DNA of 7,509 nucleotides from JAAYWY01 sp050945275 (GCA_050945275.1 JBMNSQ010000085.1:1-7509); one strand, 5' to 3'. Numbered from the stretch's first letter, positions 1 to 7,440 are shown. Program-made: numbers and translations. The notes: generated from the letters alone by a model not told the origin.

Positions 1-149
1 TCTGCTTAATCAACGAAAAATTAGAAGATAAAGATAGGAGGTTACTAGAAGCTGCTACCTTCATGGTAAATAAAGCTCGGGCGGACAGAAACACCGAATT
101 AAAGCACGGCGACGAAGTACTTATTATGCATTCCTTAGCAGGCGGATAA
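1..149 (+). CDS. MoaD/ThiS-family ubiquitin-like sulfur carrier protein (5'-truncated by window edge)
   Basis: Reading from base 3, an open frame gives 48 residues and ends at a TAA (147-149); the start lies before the window. The C-terminus reads HGDEV, then a short hydrophobic strand, then LAGG and stop. The GDEV strand and the exposed terminal Gly-Gly are the signature of the beta-grasp MoaD/ThiS sulfur carriers, which are adenylated on the last Gly and carry sulfur as a thiocarboxylate for molybdopterin or thiamin synthesis. Family members are about 70-95 residues, so roughly half is visible. In many anaerobic Bacillota a MoaD-like gene of this sort sits directly behind a tungsten-dependent aldehyde:ferredoxin oxidoreductase gene; that gene may lie just upstream, but this is inferred, not seen. 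The transaldolase starts 35 bases downstream with no terminator between, so the two are probably co-transcribed. Whether it is a true MoaD, a ThiS or a dedicated carrier cannot be decided from this half. Confidence 0.8.
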   Translation, partial: CLINEKLEDKDRRLLEAATFMVNKARADRNTELKHGDEVLIMHSLAGG

Positions 150-167
150 TCATAAGACCGGATGAAG

Positions 168-176
168 AAGGAGAGG
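168..176 (+). promoter_or_regulatory. Ribosome binding site of the transaldolase gene
   Basis: AAGGAGAGG lies 8 bases before the ATG at 185. It is a strong Shine-Dalgarno match at normal spacing and fixes this start codon. Confidence 0.8.
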
Positions 177-184
177 TACGATTA

Positions 185-1303
185 ATGTGCAGTAGAGTTA
201 AACAGGTACGCGATCTGGGACAAAGTGTTTGGTACGATAACCTCAGTCGGCAGTTGCTGTTGGACGGGACACTTTTTGATTTAATATCGCAGGGCGAAAT
301 TACCGGCGTGACGACTAACCCGGCTATCCTCAAGCAAGCTTTTATTAACAGTAATATTTATAATCCGGCGATAGAGTCACTACGTCGTCTTAGTACTGAG
401 ACCGGCACTGTTTATCAAGCCTTAATTGTAGAAGACATTAGGCTTGCAGCCGATCTATTGCGCAGTATATACGAGTCGTCCGGGGGTGAGGACGGTTATG
501 TAAGTGTGGAAGTGTCGCCTCACCTAGCCTTAGATATTGCCGGGACGGTAAAGGAAGCCAAAGAGCTGTTTATGGCTATTGATCGTCCCAACGTGCTCAT
601 CAAGATTCCCGGCACTAGTTCTGGCTTTGCCGCTATCCGGGAACTGATTGCCGACGGGATAAACGTCAACGTTACCCTATTATTTTCCCAGGATTCCTAC
701 CAAAAAGCCGCACTGGCCTACATCGAAGGGTTAGAAAAGCGAGCGGCGCAAGGCAAACCGTTAGATAAGATAGCGTCTGTGGCCAGTTATTTTGTTAGCC
801 GATGGGATACCTTGGTGGATGGGATGCTGGACAAAGCCGCGAATGTTCATGGAAACGATGCAGCAATTGCTATGGCACGAGGAAAAACAGGAATTACCTT
901 AGCCAAAAGAGCTTATCGTCTGTATCAAGATATTACCAAGAGTGAGCGCTGGCTGGAGCTCCAGGCCCAAGGGGCTCAGCCGCAACGGTTGTTATTTGCC
1001 AGCACCGGGACTAAGGACCCACTATATAGCGACGTATACTATGTGGAAGAGCTAATCGCACCTGGTACTATCACCACCTTACCTCCGAAGACTTTGGCAG
1101 CTTTTCGTGATCACGGCCTAGCCAGATCCGTGGCAGAACTAGATAAAGAAATGGAAAATGTGATATTAAACCAACTAAAGAACTACAATATAAACTTGTC
1201 CACTCTGGCCGACAAGCTGCTGGAAGATGGATTAAAATCTTTTGTCCAGTCCTACGATGATATGCTCCAGGGCTTGCAGACAAAGGAAGATAGTTATTTA
1301 TAG
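185..1303 (+). CDS. tal: Transaldolase (long mycobacterial/cyanobacterial type)
   Basis: This 372-residue protein should be a transaldolase, a cytoplasmic enzyme of the non-oxidative pentose phosphate pathway that moves a dihydroxyacetone unit between sedoheptulose 7-phosphate and glyceraldehyde 3-phosphate, giving erythrose 4-phosphate and fructose 6-phosphate. It is a single TIM-barrel domain. Active-site positions expected from E. coli TalB are all present: Asp18 (WYDN), Asn45 (TTNP), Glu109 (SVEVSP), the Schiff-base Lys140 (LIKIPGT), Thr164 (NVTLLFS) and Ser201 (VASYFVSR). The STGTKDPLYSDV stretch and the nearby AAFRDHG motif mark the roughly 370-residue subfamily rather than the roughly 215-residue TalC/fructose-6-phosphate aldolase type common in Bacillota. 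The start is supported by an AAGGAGAGG site 8 bases upstream. The gene follows the MoaD-like gene closely and is followed by a clear terminator, so it ends that transcription unit. No truncation or frameshift is seen. Confidence 0.95.
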   Translation: MCSRVKQVRDLGQSVWYDNLSRQLLLDGTLFDLISQGEITGVTTNPAILKQAFINSNIYNPAIESLRRLSTETGTVYQALIVEDIRLAADLLRSIYESSGGEDGYVSVEVSPHLALDIAGTVKEAKELFMAIDRPNVLIKIPGTSSGFAAIRELIADGINVNVTLLFSQDSYQKAALAYIEGLEKRAAQGKPLDKIASVASYFVSRWDTLVDGMLDKAANVHGNDAAIAMARGKTGITLAKRAYRLYQDITKSERWLELQAQGAQPQRLLFASTGTKDPLYSDVYYVEELIAPGTITTLPPKTLAAFRDHGLARSVAELDKEMENVILNQLKNYNINLSTLADKLLEDGLKSFVQSYDDMLQGLQTKEDSYL

Positions 1304-1350
1304 CGAAAGAAGAACATTAGAGTTTTAATTCCACCCAAAGCTTGACACAG

Positions 1351-1379
1351 ATGGCCGCCCTCTGGGGCGGCTGTTTTTT
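1351..1379 (+). terminator. Rho-independent terminator after the transaldolase gene
   Basis: GCCGCCC (1354-1360) pairs perfectly with GGGCGGC (1365-1371) around the 4-base loop TCTG. Six T residues follow at 1374-1379, and weak A-U and G-U pairs extend the stem base. It starts about 50 bases after the transaldolase stop and separates that unit from the two-component genes. Confidence 0.92.
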
Positions 1380-1412
1380 GATGAAATAAGTCTGCTGTCA
1401 GGGGGAATTTGT

Positions 1413-1490
1413 TACCAAAAAGATTCGGACGAAAGGCCAAAAAAATTCCGGGATCTGGGACCTTTTGTCTATTAATAGAAGGTTTTGGTA
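1413..1490. repeat. Nested inverted repeats upstream of the response regulator (operator or structured leader)
   Basis: Two nested pairings are visible by eye. The outer one is TACCAAAA (1413-1420) with TTTTGGTA (1483-1490), 8 of 8 matches. The inner one is GGACGAAAGG (1427-1436) with CCTTTTGTCT (1461-1470), ten pairs of which two are G-U. Inside that, CCA (1437-1439) can pair with TGG (1456-1458), leaving a 16-base loop. There is no T-run after it, so it is not a terminator. The outer right arm overlaps a candidate extended -10 element, and the inner right arm overlaps its -35 element. It could therefore be a DNA operator for a dimeric regulator or, if transcription begins further upstream, a folded leader RNA. 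I recognise no known riboswitch consensus in it. Confidence 0.5.
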
Positions 1491-1494
1491 TTAA
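1465..1494 (+). promoter_or_regulatory. Candidate sigma-A promoter for the two-component operon
   Basis: TTGTCT (1465-1470, 4 of 6 against TTGACA) is followed after 18 bases by TATTAA (1489-1494, 4 of 6 against TATAAT). The TATTAA is preceded by TGG, giving an extended -10. Transcription would start near 1501, leaving about 70 untranslated bases before the ATG at 1572. This agrees with the better ribosome site there. Both boxes are imperfect and the call is tentative. Confidence 0.35.
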
Positions 1495-1554
1495 GCATGT
1501 CGAATAATAAGAAAATGATCTCTATTAAAGGACAAGTGAAACATGGAAGCGGGG

Positions 1555-1561
1555 AAGGAGG
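1555..1561 (+). promoter_or_regulatory. Ribosome binding site that decides the response-regulator start
   Basis: AAGGAGG sits 10 bases before the ATG at 1572. Neither earlier in-frame start (TTG at 1485, ATG at 1497) has a comparably strong and well-spaced site. Confidence 0.8.
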
Positions 1562-1571
1562 ACAGAAGAAC

Positions 1572-2279
1572 ATGGGAAGCAAGATTAGGATACTAATCGC
1601 TGATGATGAAGCCCTGCTTCGAGATGGAATACAGACTATTTTGGACTTAGAAGACGATATGGAAGTGGTAGCTTTAGCTTCGAACGGGTATGAAGCTTAT
1701 GAACGCTCGTGCCAGTTAAGACCTGATGTGGTGCTGCTTGATGTCCGTATGCCTGGTACAAATGGGGTAGAAAGCCTGCGGCTGATAAAACGGGCTTTAC
1801 CTCAGACTATAGCGATTATGCTTACTACATTCAACGATGAAGAGTATATCATCAGTGCCTTGGCTGAAGGGGCGGCCGGTTACTTGTTAAAGGATATAAA
1901 TGCTGATCAATTGGTTGTTTCTATACGCCAAGCTTATCATGGCCAGCTCATACTTCCAGCTAAAGTGGCTGGCAAATTGGCAGAACAGTTAGTTGTGCTC
2001 AAAGCCGTTCGATCTACCCAGGACAGGAAAAAAGCTAAGAGTCCCATAGGTACAGCCGAATTTACCCCCCGGGAAAATGAAATTGCGACCTTAATGATCC
2101 AAGGTCTTACCAACCGGGAGATAGCTGACAATCTGGGTTTAACTGAGGGGACAATCAAGAATTACATAAGTGTTATCTATTCTAAACTGGGAACAAGCGA
2201 CCGGACCCGAGCTGTGTTTTACCTAGCACAGAACTTTGCACCTACCGATCGCCCCTTAAAGCGACATGTAGGAGGTTAG
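1572..2279 (+). CDS. NarL/FixJ (LuxR-type) two-component response regulator
   Basis: A 235-residue cytoplasmic DNA-binding response regulator. The receiver domain (about 4-120) has the acidic pair Asp11/Asp12, phospho-acceptor Asp57 (LLDVRMPG), the switch Thr85 and Lys107 (YLLKD). A linker of about 40 residues leads to a LuxR-type helix-turn-helix at about 163-220 (TPRENEIA, then LTNREIA and GTIKNYIS). Phosphorylation at Asp57 should promote dimer binding to DNA. The frame is open back to a TTG at 1485, which would add 29 residues, but ATG 1572 is preferred. It has an AAGGAGG site 10 bases upstream, the receiver fold begins immediately after it (KIRILIADDE), and the upstream extension is polar, lysine- and glycine-rich and unlike the family. 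The sensor kinase gene follows the stop by 7 bases, and its HisKA_3 class is the usual partner of NarL-type regulators. Its target genes are not evident. Confidence 0.93.
   Translation: MGSKIRILIADDEALLRDGIQTILDLEDDMEVVALASNGYEAYERSCQLRPDVVLLDVRMPGTNGVESLRLIKRALPQTIAIMLTTFNDEEYIISALAEGAAGYLLKDINADQLVVSIRQAYHGQLILPAKVAGKLAEQLVVLKAVRSTQDRKKAKSPIGTAEFTPRENEIATLMIQGLTNREIADNLGLTEGTIKNYISVIYSKLGTSDRTRAVFYLAQNFAPTDRPLKRHVGG
2270..2275 (+). promoter_or_regulatory. Ribosome binding site of the sensor kinase, inside the regulator's last codons
   Basis: AGGAGG overlaps the final Val-Gly-Gly codons of the response regulator, ends just before its TAG and lies 11 bases before the ATG at 2287. This layout suggests translational coupling. 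A GTG at 2282 is out of frame with the sensor and cannot be its start. Confidence 0.75.
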
Positions 2280-2286
2280 CCGTGTC

Positions 2287-5200
2287 ATGGTGCCGGAATA
2301 CCATATACAGGAGAAGGTTTTTGAGGCGCGCCCGATAGTTGCTTTTAGGGCACAGGCAGTGAGTAGTGGTCGCGATGTGCTTCTCAAACTACCGTTGAGA
2401 GGTAGTGAGTACCAACATGGGCTTGACCAGCTCCAGCGTGAACAGGTTCTTTGTTCCAGGCTAAATTTCCCTGGCAAATTAGAGTTCGATACTGTCGAGA
2501 CCGCTGATGGAATTGTGCTGTGGGAAGCCGAGCTTGACCACCGGGTTTTTCTGCGCGAACTAATCAATAAGGAACGGTTGTCAGTAGAAGATAGCTTGTG
2601 CGTGGCTTATCAGCTAGCTGACAACCTTATCGAGCTGCACCGCCAAAATATAATTATAGGCCGTATTTCCCCCGATGTGCTGCTTTTAGATAAGAACGAT
2701 GATACGCTGTTTATTGCTGACTTAAGCTGGGCACGTGAGGGTAACAGGACTGATATACAATGCTTCCCCGATGGCGGCATGGCTTTAGAAAACTTGGCTT
2801 ACATAGCGCCAGAATACCTAGGTCGGTTCAGTCAAGATGTTGATGCTCGTGCTGACCTGTATTCGGTAGGGGTGCTTTGTTATGAAATGCTTACAGGGCA
2901 ACTGCCAGTGGTGGCCCAAGACGTGCTTCAATGGTTTCATACCGTGGCCACTAAAGAAATACCATCGCCGTCAACAATAAATCCGTTTGTACCGGAAATT
3001 GTGGGGCAGATAGTGCTTCGGTGTTTGCGGGTGGACCCTAATTCCCGCTACCAAAGTGCATATGGTCTCCAAAAAGACTTAGAGTGTTGTTTGCTTCAGT
3101 GGCGAAAGCGGCGGGAGGTTTTCTTTTTTCCGCTGGCCCGCTATGACGTAGCGTCTACCTTTGAGGTCAGTGACCGTTTTTGCGGCCGCCATGCAGAGCT
3201 TGAGTTATTGCACACAGCACTCAACCGGGTGACGGTTGCTGGGATTGAGGTGGTTATGGTAGCTGGCACAGCCGGAGTTGGAAAGACCCGTCTCTTTAAA
3301 GAATTTTGCCACCAGGCCCGGGGTGAGGCGATTTTTGCCCACAGTAAGTTTCGACCATTGGCCACTGAGCCGGTTTACTGGCCAGTGGCCCAGGTGTTAG
3401 AACAGGTGTTAGCCTGGATCCTCAGCCAAGGCCAAGATGAGCTGGCTAACTGGAAGGAAAAAATAATGAACCGGCTGGGGACCAACCTCGGCCTAATAGC
3501 GCAAATAGTGCCTAACATCGAACAGCTTGCCGGGGAGTTGCCCAAGCCTAAAGTGAGTTCCCCATTAGAGAGCATGGAGCGTTTACACTTAGTTTTATCC
3601 CAGTTTATTGAGCTGGTGACCGAAGTTAGGCCGTTGGTTCTTATTATCGATGATTTGCAATGGGCGGATCCAGGCTCGCTTCAGATGCTCCATGCAATCT
3701 TGGCTGACTGGAAGTGCAAGCGTATCCTAATGTTAGGTGCGTACCGCCTCGAGGAAGTGCCTCCGGACCATATAGTGCAGCAGGAAGTGATGAAGCTTAA
3801 ACGATCAGGGCTAAACGTACATCGGTTAATTCTGGCGCCACTGAATCTAAAAGAGGTGGAGGAGTTAGTAGTATTTACCTTTAGCTGTAGCCGCGACGAG
3901 AGCAAAGCACTGTCTCGCTTTCTTTATAATAAGACCAAGGGAAACGTTCTCTTTATTAAGGAAGTCCTTTATAGCATGTACCGGCAGGGGCAAATAGTAT
4001 TCAGACCTCAGACCGGTAGCTGGCAATGGGATTTAGAGCATGGAGAGCCAAGTTTAGGCGGCAATGATGTTGTCAGCCTCCTGGTGACTAGGATTGGACT
4101 GCTGGCGTCAACGGATAAGAATACGTTGTGTTTAGCGGCCGCTATTGGTACTGACTTCAGCCCTGATCTATTGGCCCGGCTAAGTGGTAAAGATGATCAG
4201 GTTACTTTCTTGAGTCTTAAACAGTTGACGCAAGCGGGGTTTCTTCAGCGTAGCGATAGTAATAAGCTGAGCTTTGTGCATGATCGGGTGCATCAAGCTG
4301 CGTATCAACAGCTGTCGGCAGCGGCGAAACCAGCTATTCATTATCGTTTAGCCCATTTGCTTTTGGACAGCTGTGGGTCAGAACAGTTGTCAGGAAAAGG
4401 GCGAGAACTTTTTCTGACGGCTGTTAACCATTTGAATCTAGGCCTTGACATGGTAATTAACAAGGGCGAACAGGTCCGAGCGGCCCAGCTTAATCTTGCT
4501 GCTGGCTGTCAGGCCAAAGAAGCAGCGATGTTTACCGCTGCGTTAGGGTATTTTGAGACGGGCTTGACTATTCTCCCGGGGAATGCATGGGAGAAAAATC
4601 ATGAGCTGGCTTTTAAGCTTAGCTGCCAATATCTAGAGTGCCTCTACCTGTGCGGAGATGTTGAAGCCGGCGATGAATATTATAAGAAATTGGAACAAAT
4701 GATCACGGCCGAACTTGAGCGAACCCAGCTACACCTTATCAAGATTTTGTTTGCGACTAAGAAAGGCTTTAACAAAGAAGCTATTGACATTGGTCTAAAG
4801 GGACTACAGGAGCTTGGTTGTTACTTTCCAAAAAACCCGTCTTTACCGTACTTGGCATGGGAATTTTTAAAGATGGAACTTATCCTTCGACGTGGAGGGG
4901 TTAAGCGTTTGAGAGCAGTTGCCCCGGCGGTGGACCCTAAACAGGAAGCAATTTATAACCTGTTTATTGCCATGGGTCCTTGTGTTTACAACTTAGATGA
5001 GAAGCTTCTGTTGGCCTTATCGTTAAAGACCTGCGAGCTGTCTTTGCAATGCGGTGGCTTTGCCAATTCGGCCAGTGCGTATATGACTTTGGCCATGGTT
5101 TATATTGTTAAGTTTAGAAACTTCAAATGGGGCCTGGCCCTTAGCCAGTCAGCACTAGAGTTGGCGAACAAGTATAGCACTGACGCTGACAAGGCTTTAG

Positions 5201-7440
5201 TCTATTTTCTTTATGGAGCTTTTTGCCTCCCCTGGCTCGAACATGTCCGGGAAGCCAACGCCTACCTGGAGCAGGCAACGACATGCGGCTTTGGGGTGTG
5301 TGACCTTACTGTGGCTGGTTATGCTATGACTCTTCAAGTAATAAATCATCATTTTCAGGGGATGGCGTTGGCCGAGCTAGGGCGAGAGATAGAGCATAAC
5401 CTGGCCTTTGCCCCCAAAGTTAAAGATCCATACTACCGCCATACCCTTACTATTTACCGTCAACTAGTACGTTGTCTGCAAGGAAGAACTCAGTGTGCCG
5501 ACAGTTTCAGTGACGAGACAGTACAAGAAGAAGATTTTCTGGACACCTTTCACGGAGTCAAGGTGCGAGATAGAGATAAGTTTGATTATTATTTATTAAA
5601 AGGAGAGATGTGTTACCTTCTGGGTCGTTATGACCAGGCTCAGGCTTTGCTAGCCGAGGCTAATAAATTGCGGGCTTTGTATTTCGGCGAAGTTTATTTG
5701 GCCGATCTAGACTTTTATACTGCACTGTCGGTCTTGGCCGACTGCCAGCGCTTAAGCATCAGCGACAAAATGCGGATGCGCCGGCAGGTTATCCCTGCTT
5801 ATCGCCGGCTCCGGCAGTGGGCCCGCCACTGCCCCGCTAATTTTGCTGCTCGAGCGCTCTTAGTGGCGGCAGAGCTAGCTCGTTACCGTAACCAGCGGAC
5901 ACAAGCAGCTCAGCTGTATGAAGCAGCCATCGCTTCGGCCAAACAGCACGGTTACATAAATATAGCTGCTATTGCCTATGAGTGTGCTGCCAGGTTCCAT
6001 TTTCAAAGCGACTTGCCGGTTGCAGCTCAGGGGTATCTGGAAGAAGCTTATCAAGATTACCGTCGGTGGGGTCTTATAACTAAGGTTAGAGAGCTGGAGC
6101 AGCAACATCCATGGCTAAAAAAAGCAGGAATTAAATCACCTAATGCAGCACTTGTGTCACCGGCTCAACCTAGGATTTCTAATCTTAAAAGCGCTATTGA
6201 TATTAACGCTCTGGTTCGAAGTACTCGTATTTTATCCCGGGAGATAAGGCTAGAGAAGCTCCTTAAGCAGATGATACACGTACTAGCTCAAGATGCTGGA
6301 GCCCACACAGCTGTGCTGCTACTGGTGAAGGATGGCCAGCTTTATGTAGAGGCGGTATTGGTTAGCGACAGAGGCGAGCCTAACATCGAAGTGCTGCAGT
6401 CCCTGCCAGTTAGCGAGTCGCAGTTATTACCTCAACAAGTGGTAAGTTTTGTAGCCAGGACGCGGCAACGGGTGCTTCTTGACCGGACATTACGTGACGA
6501 CATGTTTGGCGACGATCCCTATATTGTTAACCACAAGCCAGCTTCATTGTTATGCCTACCTATTGTGCATCAAAATCAGTTATTTGGCATCTTATATCTG
6601 GAAAACCGGCGTATATCAGGTTGCTTTCATTCGAGTTGGGTGGAAGTGCTAATGTTACTGTCCGGGCAAATTGCTATTTCCATTGAGAACGCTAGGCTTT
6701 ATCAACGTCTTGAACATCTCAACACTACTTTAGAGGAGCAGGTACAAGAACGAACAAAGGAACTGGAGCGAGTACACCACCAAACTGTGAGCGCGTTGAT
6801 GGAGCAGTCTCGGCTGGAGGAACGCAACCGTATCGCCCGGGAAATTCACGACACTATAGGGCACACGCTCACTGGGGTGCTGATGCAAATTGAAGCTGCG
6901 AAGAGACTGGCTGTTAAAGACAGGCGGTTAGCGCAAACCAAAATGGAGGCGGCTTTAAAGAGTGTGCGGCGCGGTTTAGATGAAGTGCGTCGTTCAGTCC
7001 ATCTGCTTCATGAAGGTGATACAGTGCCTGACAATGAGCGTTTAGTAGGCCTTCTAAAGGCGATAATGGAGACAACTGGAGTTACCATAACATACTGTCT
7101 GGCGCCCGATATTAAGCTCAATCCGATTCAGCGACATGTGATTTACCGGGCATTACAGGAGGGTATAACAAATGGTATTCGTCACGGGAATAGCCAGTCT
7201 TTTGATCTTAAGGTCAGCATTGACGAGATTGACAATAAACAGCAGGTACGGTTTATCCTCCGTGATAATGGTTGCGGATCCAGCGAGGTTAAGTTTGGAT
7301 TCGGGTTAAACTCTATGCTCCATCGGGTTCAAGAGCTGGGTGGATCATTACAGGTAGATACTAAGCCAGGTGACGGCTTTATGCTGACCCTAGCCTTCCC
7401 TTTGTCCACAAGCCAAAGACAGGCAGAGACAGCATTATAA
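2287..7440 (+). CDS. Giant hybrid sensor: pseudokinase-AAA ATPase-TPR-GAF-histidine kinase
   Basis: A 1717-residue soluble sensor histidine kinase with the architecture of the cyanobacterial HstK-type dual kinases. Domains: Ser/Thr-kinase-like (about 5-272); AAA/STAND-type ATPase with Walker A GTAGVGKT (327-334) and Walker B LIIDD (452-456) followed by LQWAD; a helical post-ATPase segment including FVHDR (663-667); TPR-like helices (about 700-1270); GAF (about 1325-1468, ending in IENARLY); coiled coil (about 1473-1512); HisKA_3 with phospho-acceptor His1521 (REIHDTIGH); HATPase with N-box Asn1629, DNGCG (1660-1664) and GFG (1671-1673). The kinase-like domain keeps Lys34, Glu52, Asp145 of the DFG-equivalent, APE (174-176) and the DLYSVG helix. 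However, the HxD catalytic Asp is Arg126 and the metal-binding Asn is Val131, so it should be catalytically dead. The histidine-kinase and ATPase motifs are intact. No signal peptide or membrane segment is seen. It should phosphorylate the regulator encoded just upstream; its signal is unknown. Confidence 0.92.
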   Translation: MVPEYHIQEKVFEARPIVAFRAQAVSSGRDVLLKLPLRGSEYQHGLDQLQREQVLCSRLNFPGKLEFDTVETADGIVLWEAELDHRVFLRELINKERLSVEDSLCVAYQLADNLIELHRQNIIIGRISPDVLLLDKNDDTLFIADLSWAREGNRTDIQCFPDGGMALENLAYIAPEYLGRFSQDVDARADLYSVGVLCYEMLTGQLPVVAQDVLQWFHTVATKEIPSPSTINPFVPEIVGQIVLRCLRVDPNSRYQSAYGLQKDLECCLLQWRKRREVFFFPLARYDVASTFEVSDRFCGRHAELELLHTALNRVTVAGIEVVMVAGTAGVGKTRLFKEFCHQARGEAIFAHSKFRPLATEPVYWPVAQVLEQVLAWILSQGQDELANWKEKIMNRLGTNLGLIAQIVPNIEQLAGELPKPKVSSPLESMERLHLVLSQFIELVTEVRPLVLIIDDLQWADPGSLQMLHAILADWKCKRILMLGAYRLEEVPPDHIVQQEVMKLKRSGLNVHRLILAPLNLKEVEELVVFTFSCSRDESKALSRFLYNKTKGNVLFIKEVLYSMYRQGQIVFRPQTGSWQWDLEHGEPSLGGNDVVSLLVTRIGLLASTDKNTLCLAAAIGTDFSPDLLARLSGKDDQVTFLSLKQLTQAGFLQRSDSNKLSFVHDRVHQAAYQQLSAAAKPAIHYRLAHLLLDSCGSEQLSGKGRELFLTAVNHLNLGLDMVINKGEQVRAAQLNLAAGCQAKEAAMFTAALGYFETGLTILPGNAWEKNHELAFKLSCQYLECLYLCGDVEAGDEYYKKLEQMITAELERTQLHLIKILFATKKGFNKEAIDIGLKGLQELGCYFPKNPSLPYLAWEFLKMELILRRGGVKRLRAVAPAVDPKQEAIYNLFIAMGPCVYNLDEKLLLALSLKTCELSLQCGGFANSASAYMTLAMVYIVKFRNFKWGLALSQSALELANKYSTDADKALVYFLYGAFCLPWLEHVREANAYLEQATTCGFGVCDLTVAGYAMTLQVINHHFQGMALAELGREIEHNLAFAPKVKDPYYRHTLTIYRQLVRCLQGRTQCADSFSDETVQEEDFLDTFHGVKVRDRDKFDYYLLKGEMCYLLGRYDQAQALLAEANKLRALYFGEVYLADLDFYTALSVLADCQRLSISDKMRMRRQVIPAYRRLRQWARHCPANFAARALLVAAELARYRNQRTQAAQLYEAAIASAKQHGYINIAAIAYECAARFHFQSDLPVAAQGYLEEAYQDYRRWGLITKVRELEQQHPWLKKAGIKSPNAALVSPAQPRISNLKSAIDINALVRSTRILSREIRLEKLLKQMIHVLAQDAGAHTAVLLLVKDGQLYVEAVLVSDRGEPNIEVLQSLPVSESQLLPQQVVSFVARTRQRVLLDRTLRDDMFGDDPYIVNHKPASLLCLPIVHQNQLFGILYLENRRISGCFHSSWVEVLMLLSGQIAISIENARLYQRLEHLNTTLEEQVQERTKELERVHHQTVSALMEQSRLEERNRIAREIHDTIGHTLTGVLMQIEAAKRLAVKDRRLAQTKMEAALKSVRRGLDEVRRSVHLLHEGDTVPDNERLVGLLKAIMETTGVTITYCLAPDIKLNPIQRHVIYRALQEGITNGIRHGNSQSFDLKVSIDEIDNKQQVRFILRDNGCGSSEVKFGFGLNSMLHRVQELGGSLQVDTKPGDGFMLTLAFPLSTSQRQAETAL

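Noticed and set aside
124..333. Minus-strand open frame of 69 codons across the MoaD-like end and the transaldolase start
   Set aside because: It overlaps two well-supported plus-strand genes, has no recognisable domain, and its composition is that of a shadow frame.
1342..1347. Perfect TTGACA -35-like hexamer after the transaldolase
   Set aside because: The position 17-18 bases downstream falls in the GC-rich terminator stem (GGGCGG), so there is no -10 box.
1427..1470. Inner inverted repeat as a second terminator
   Set aside because: The stem is AT/GU-rich and is followed by ATTAATAG rather than a T-run, while a clear terminator already lies upstream.
1413..1490. Known riboswitch (c-di-GMP, guanidine or similar, prompted by GGACGAAAGG and the multi-helix layout)
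   Set aside because: The conserved core bases and helix order of the classes I can recall are not present; only the pairing itself is supported.
2256..2567. Minus-strand open frame of 103 codons over the regulator/sensor junction
   Set aside because: It is low-complexity and Ser-rich, opposes strongly conserved coding sequence and has no support as a gene.
5875..6108. Minus-strand open frame opposite the TPR-like region of the sensor
   Set aside because: It lies wholly inside the sensor coding sequence and looks like no known protein; other minus-strand frames inside the sensor were set aside for the same reason.
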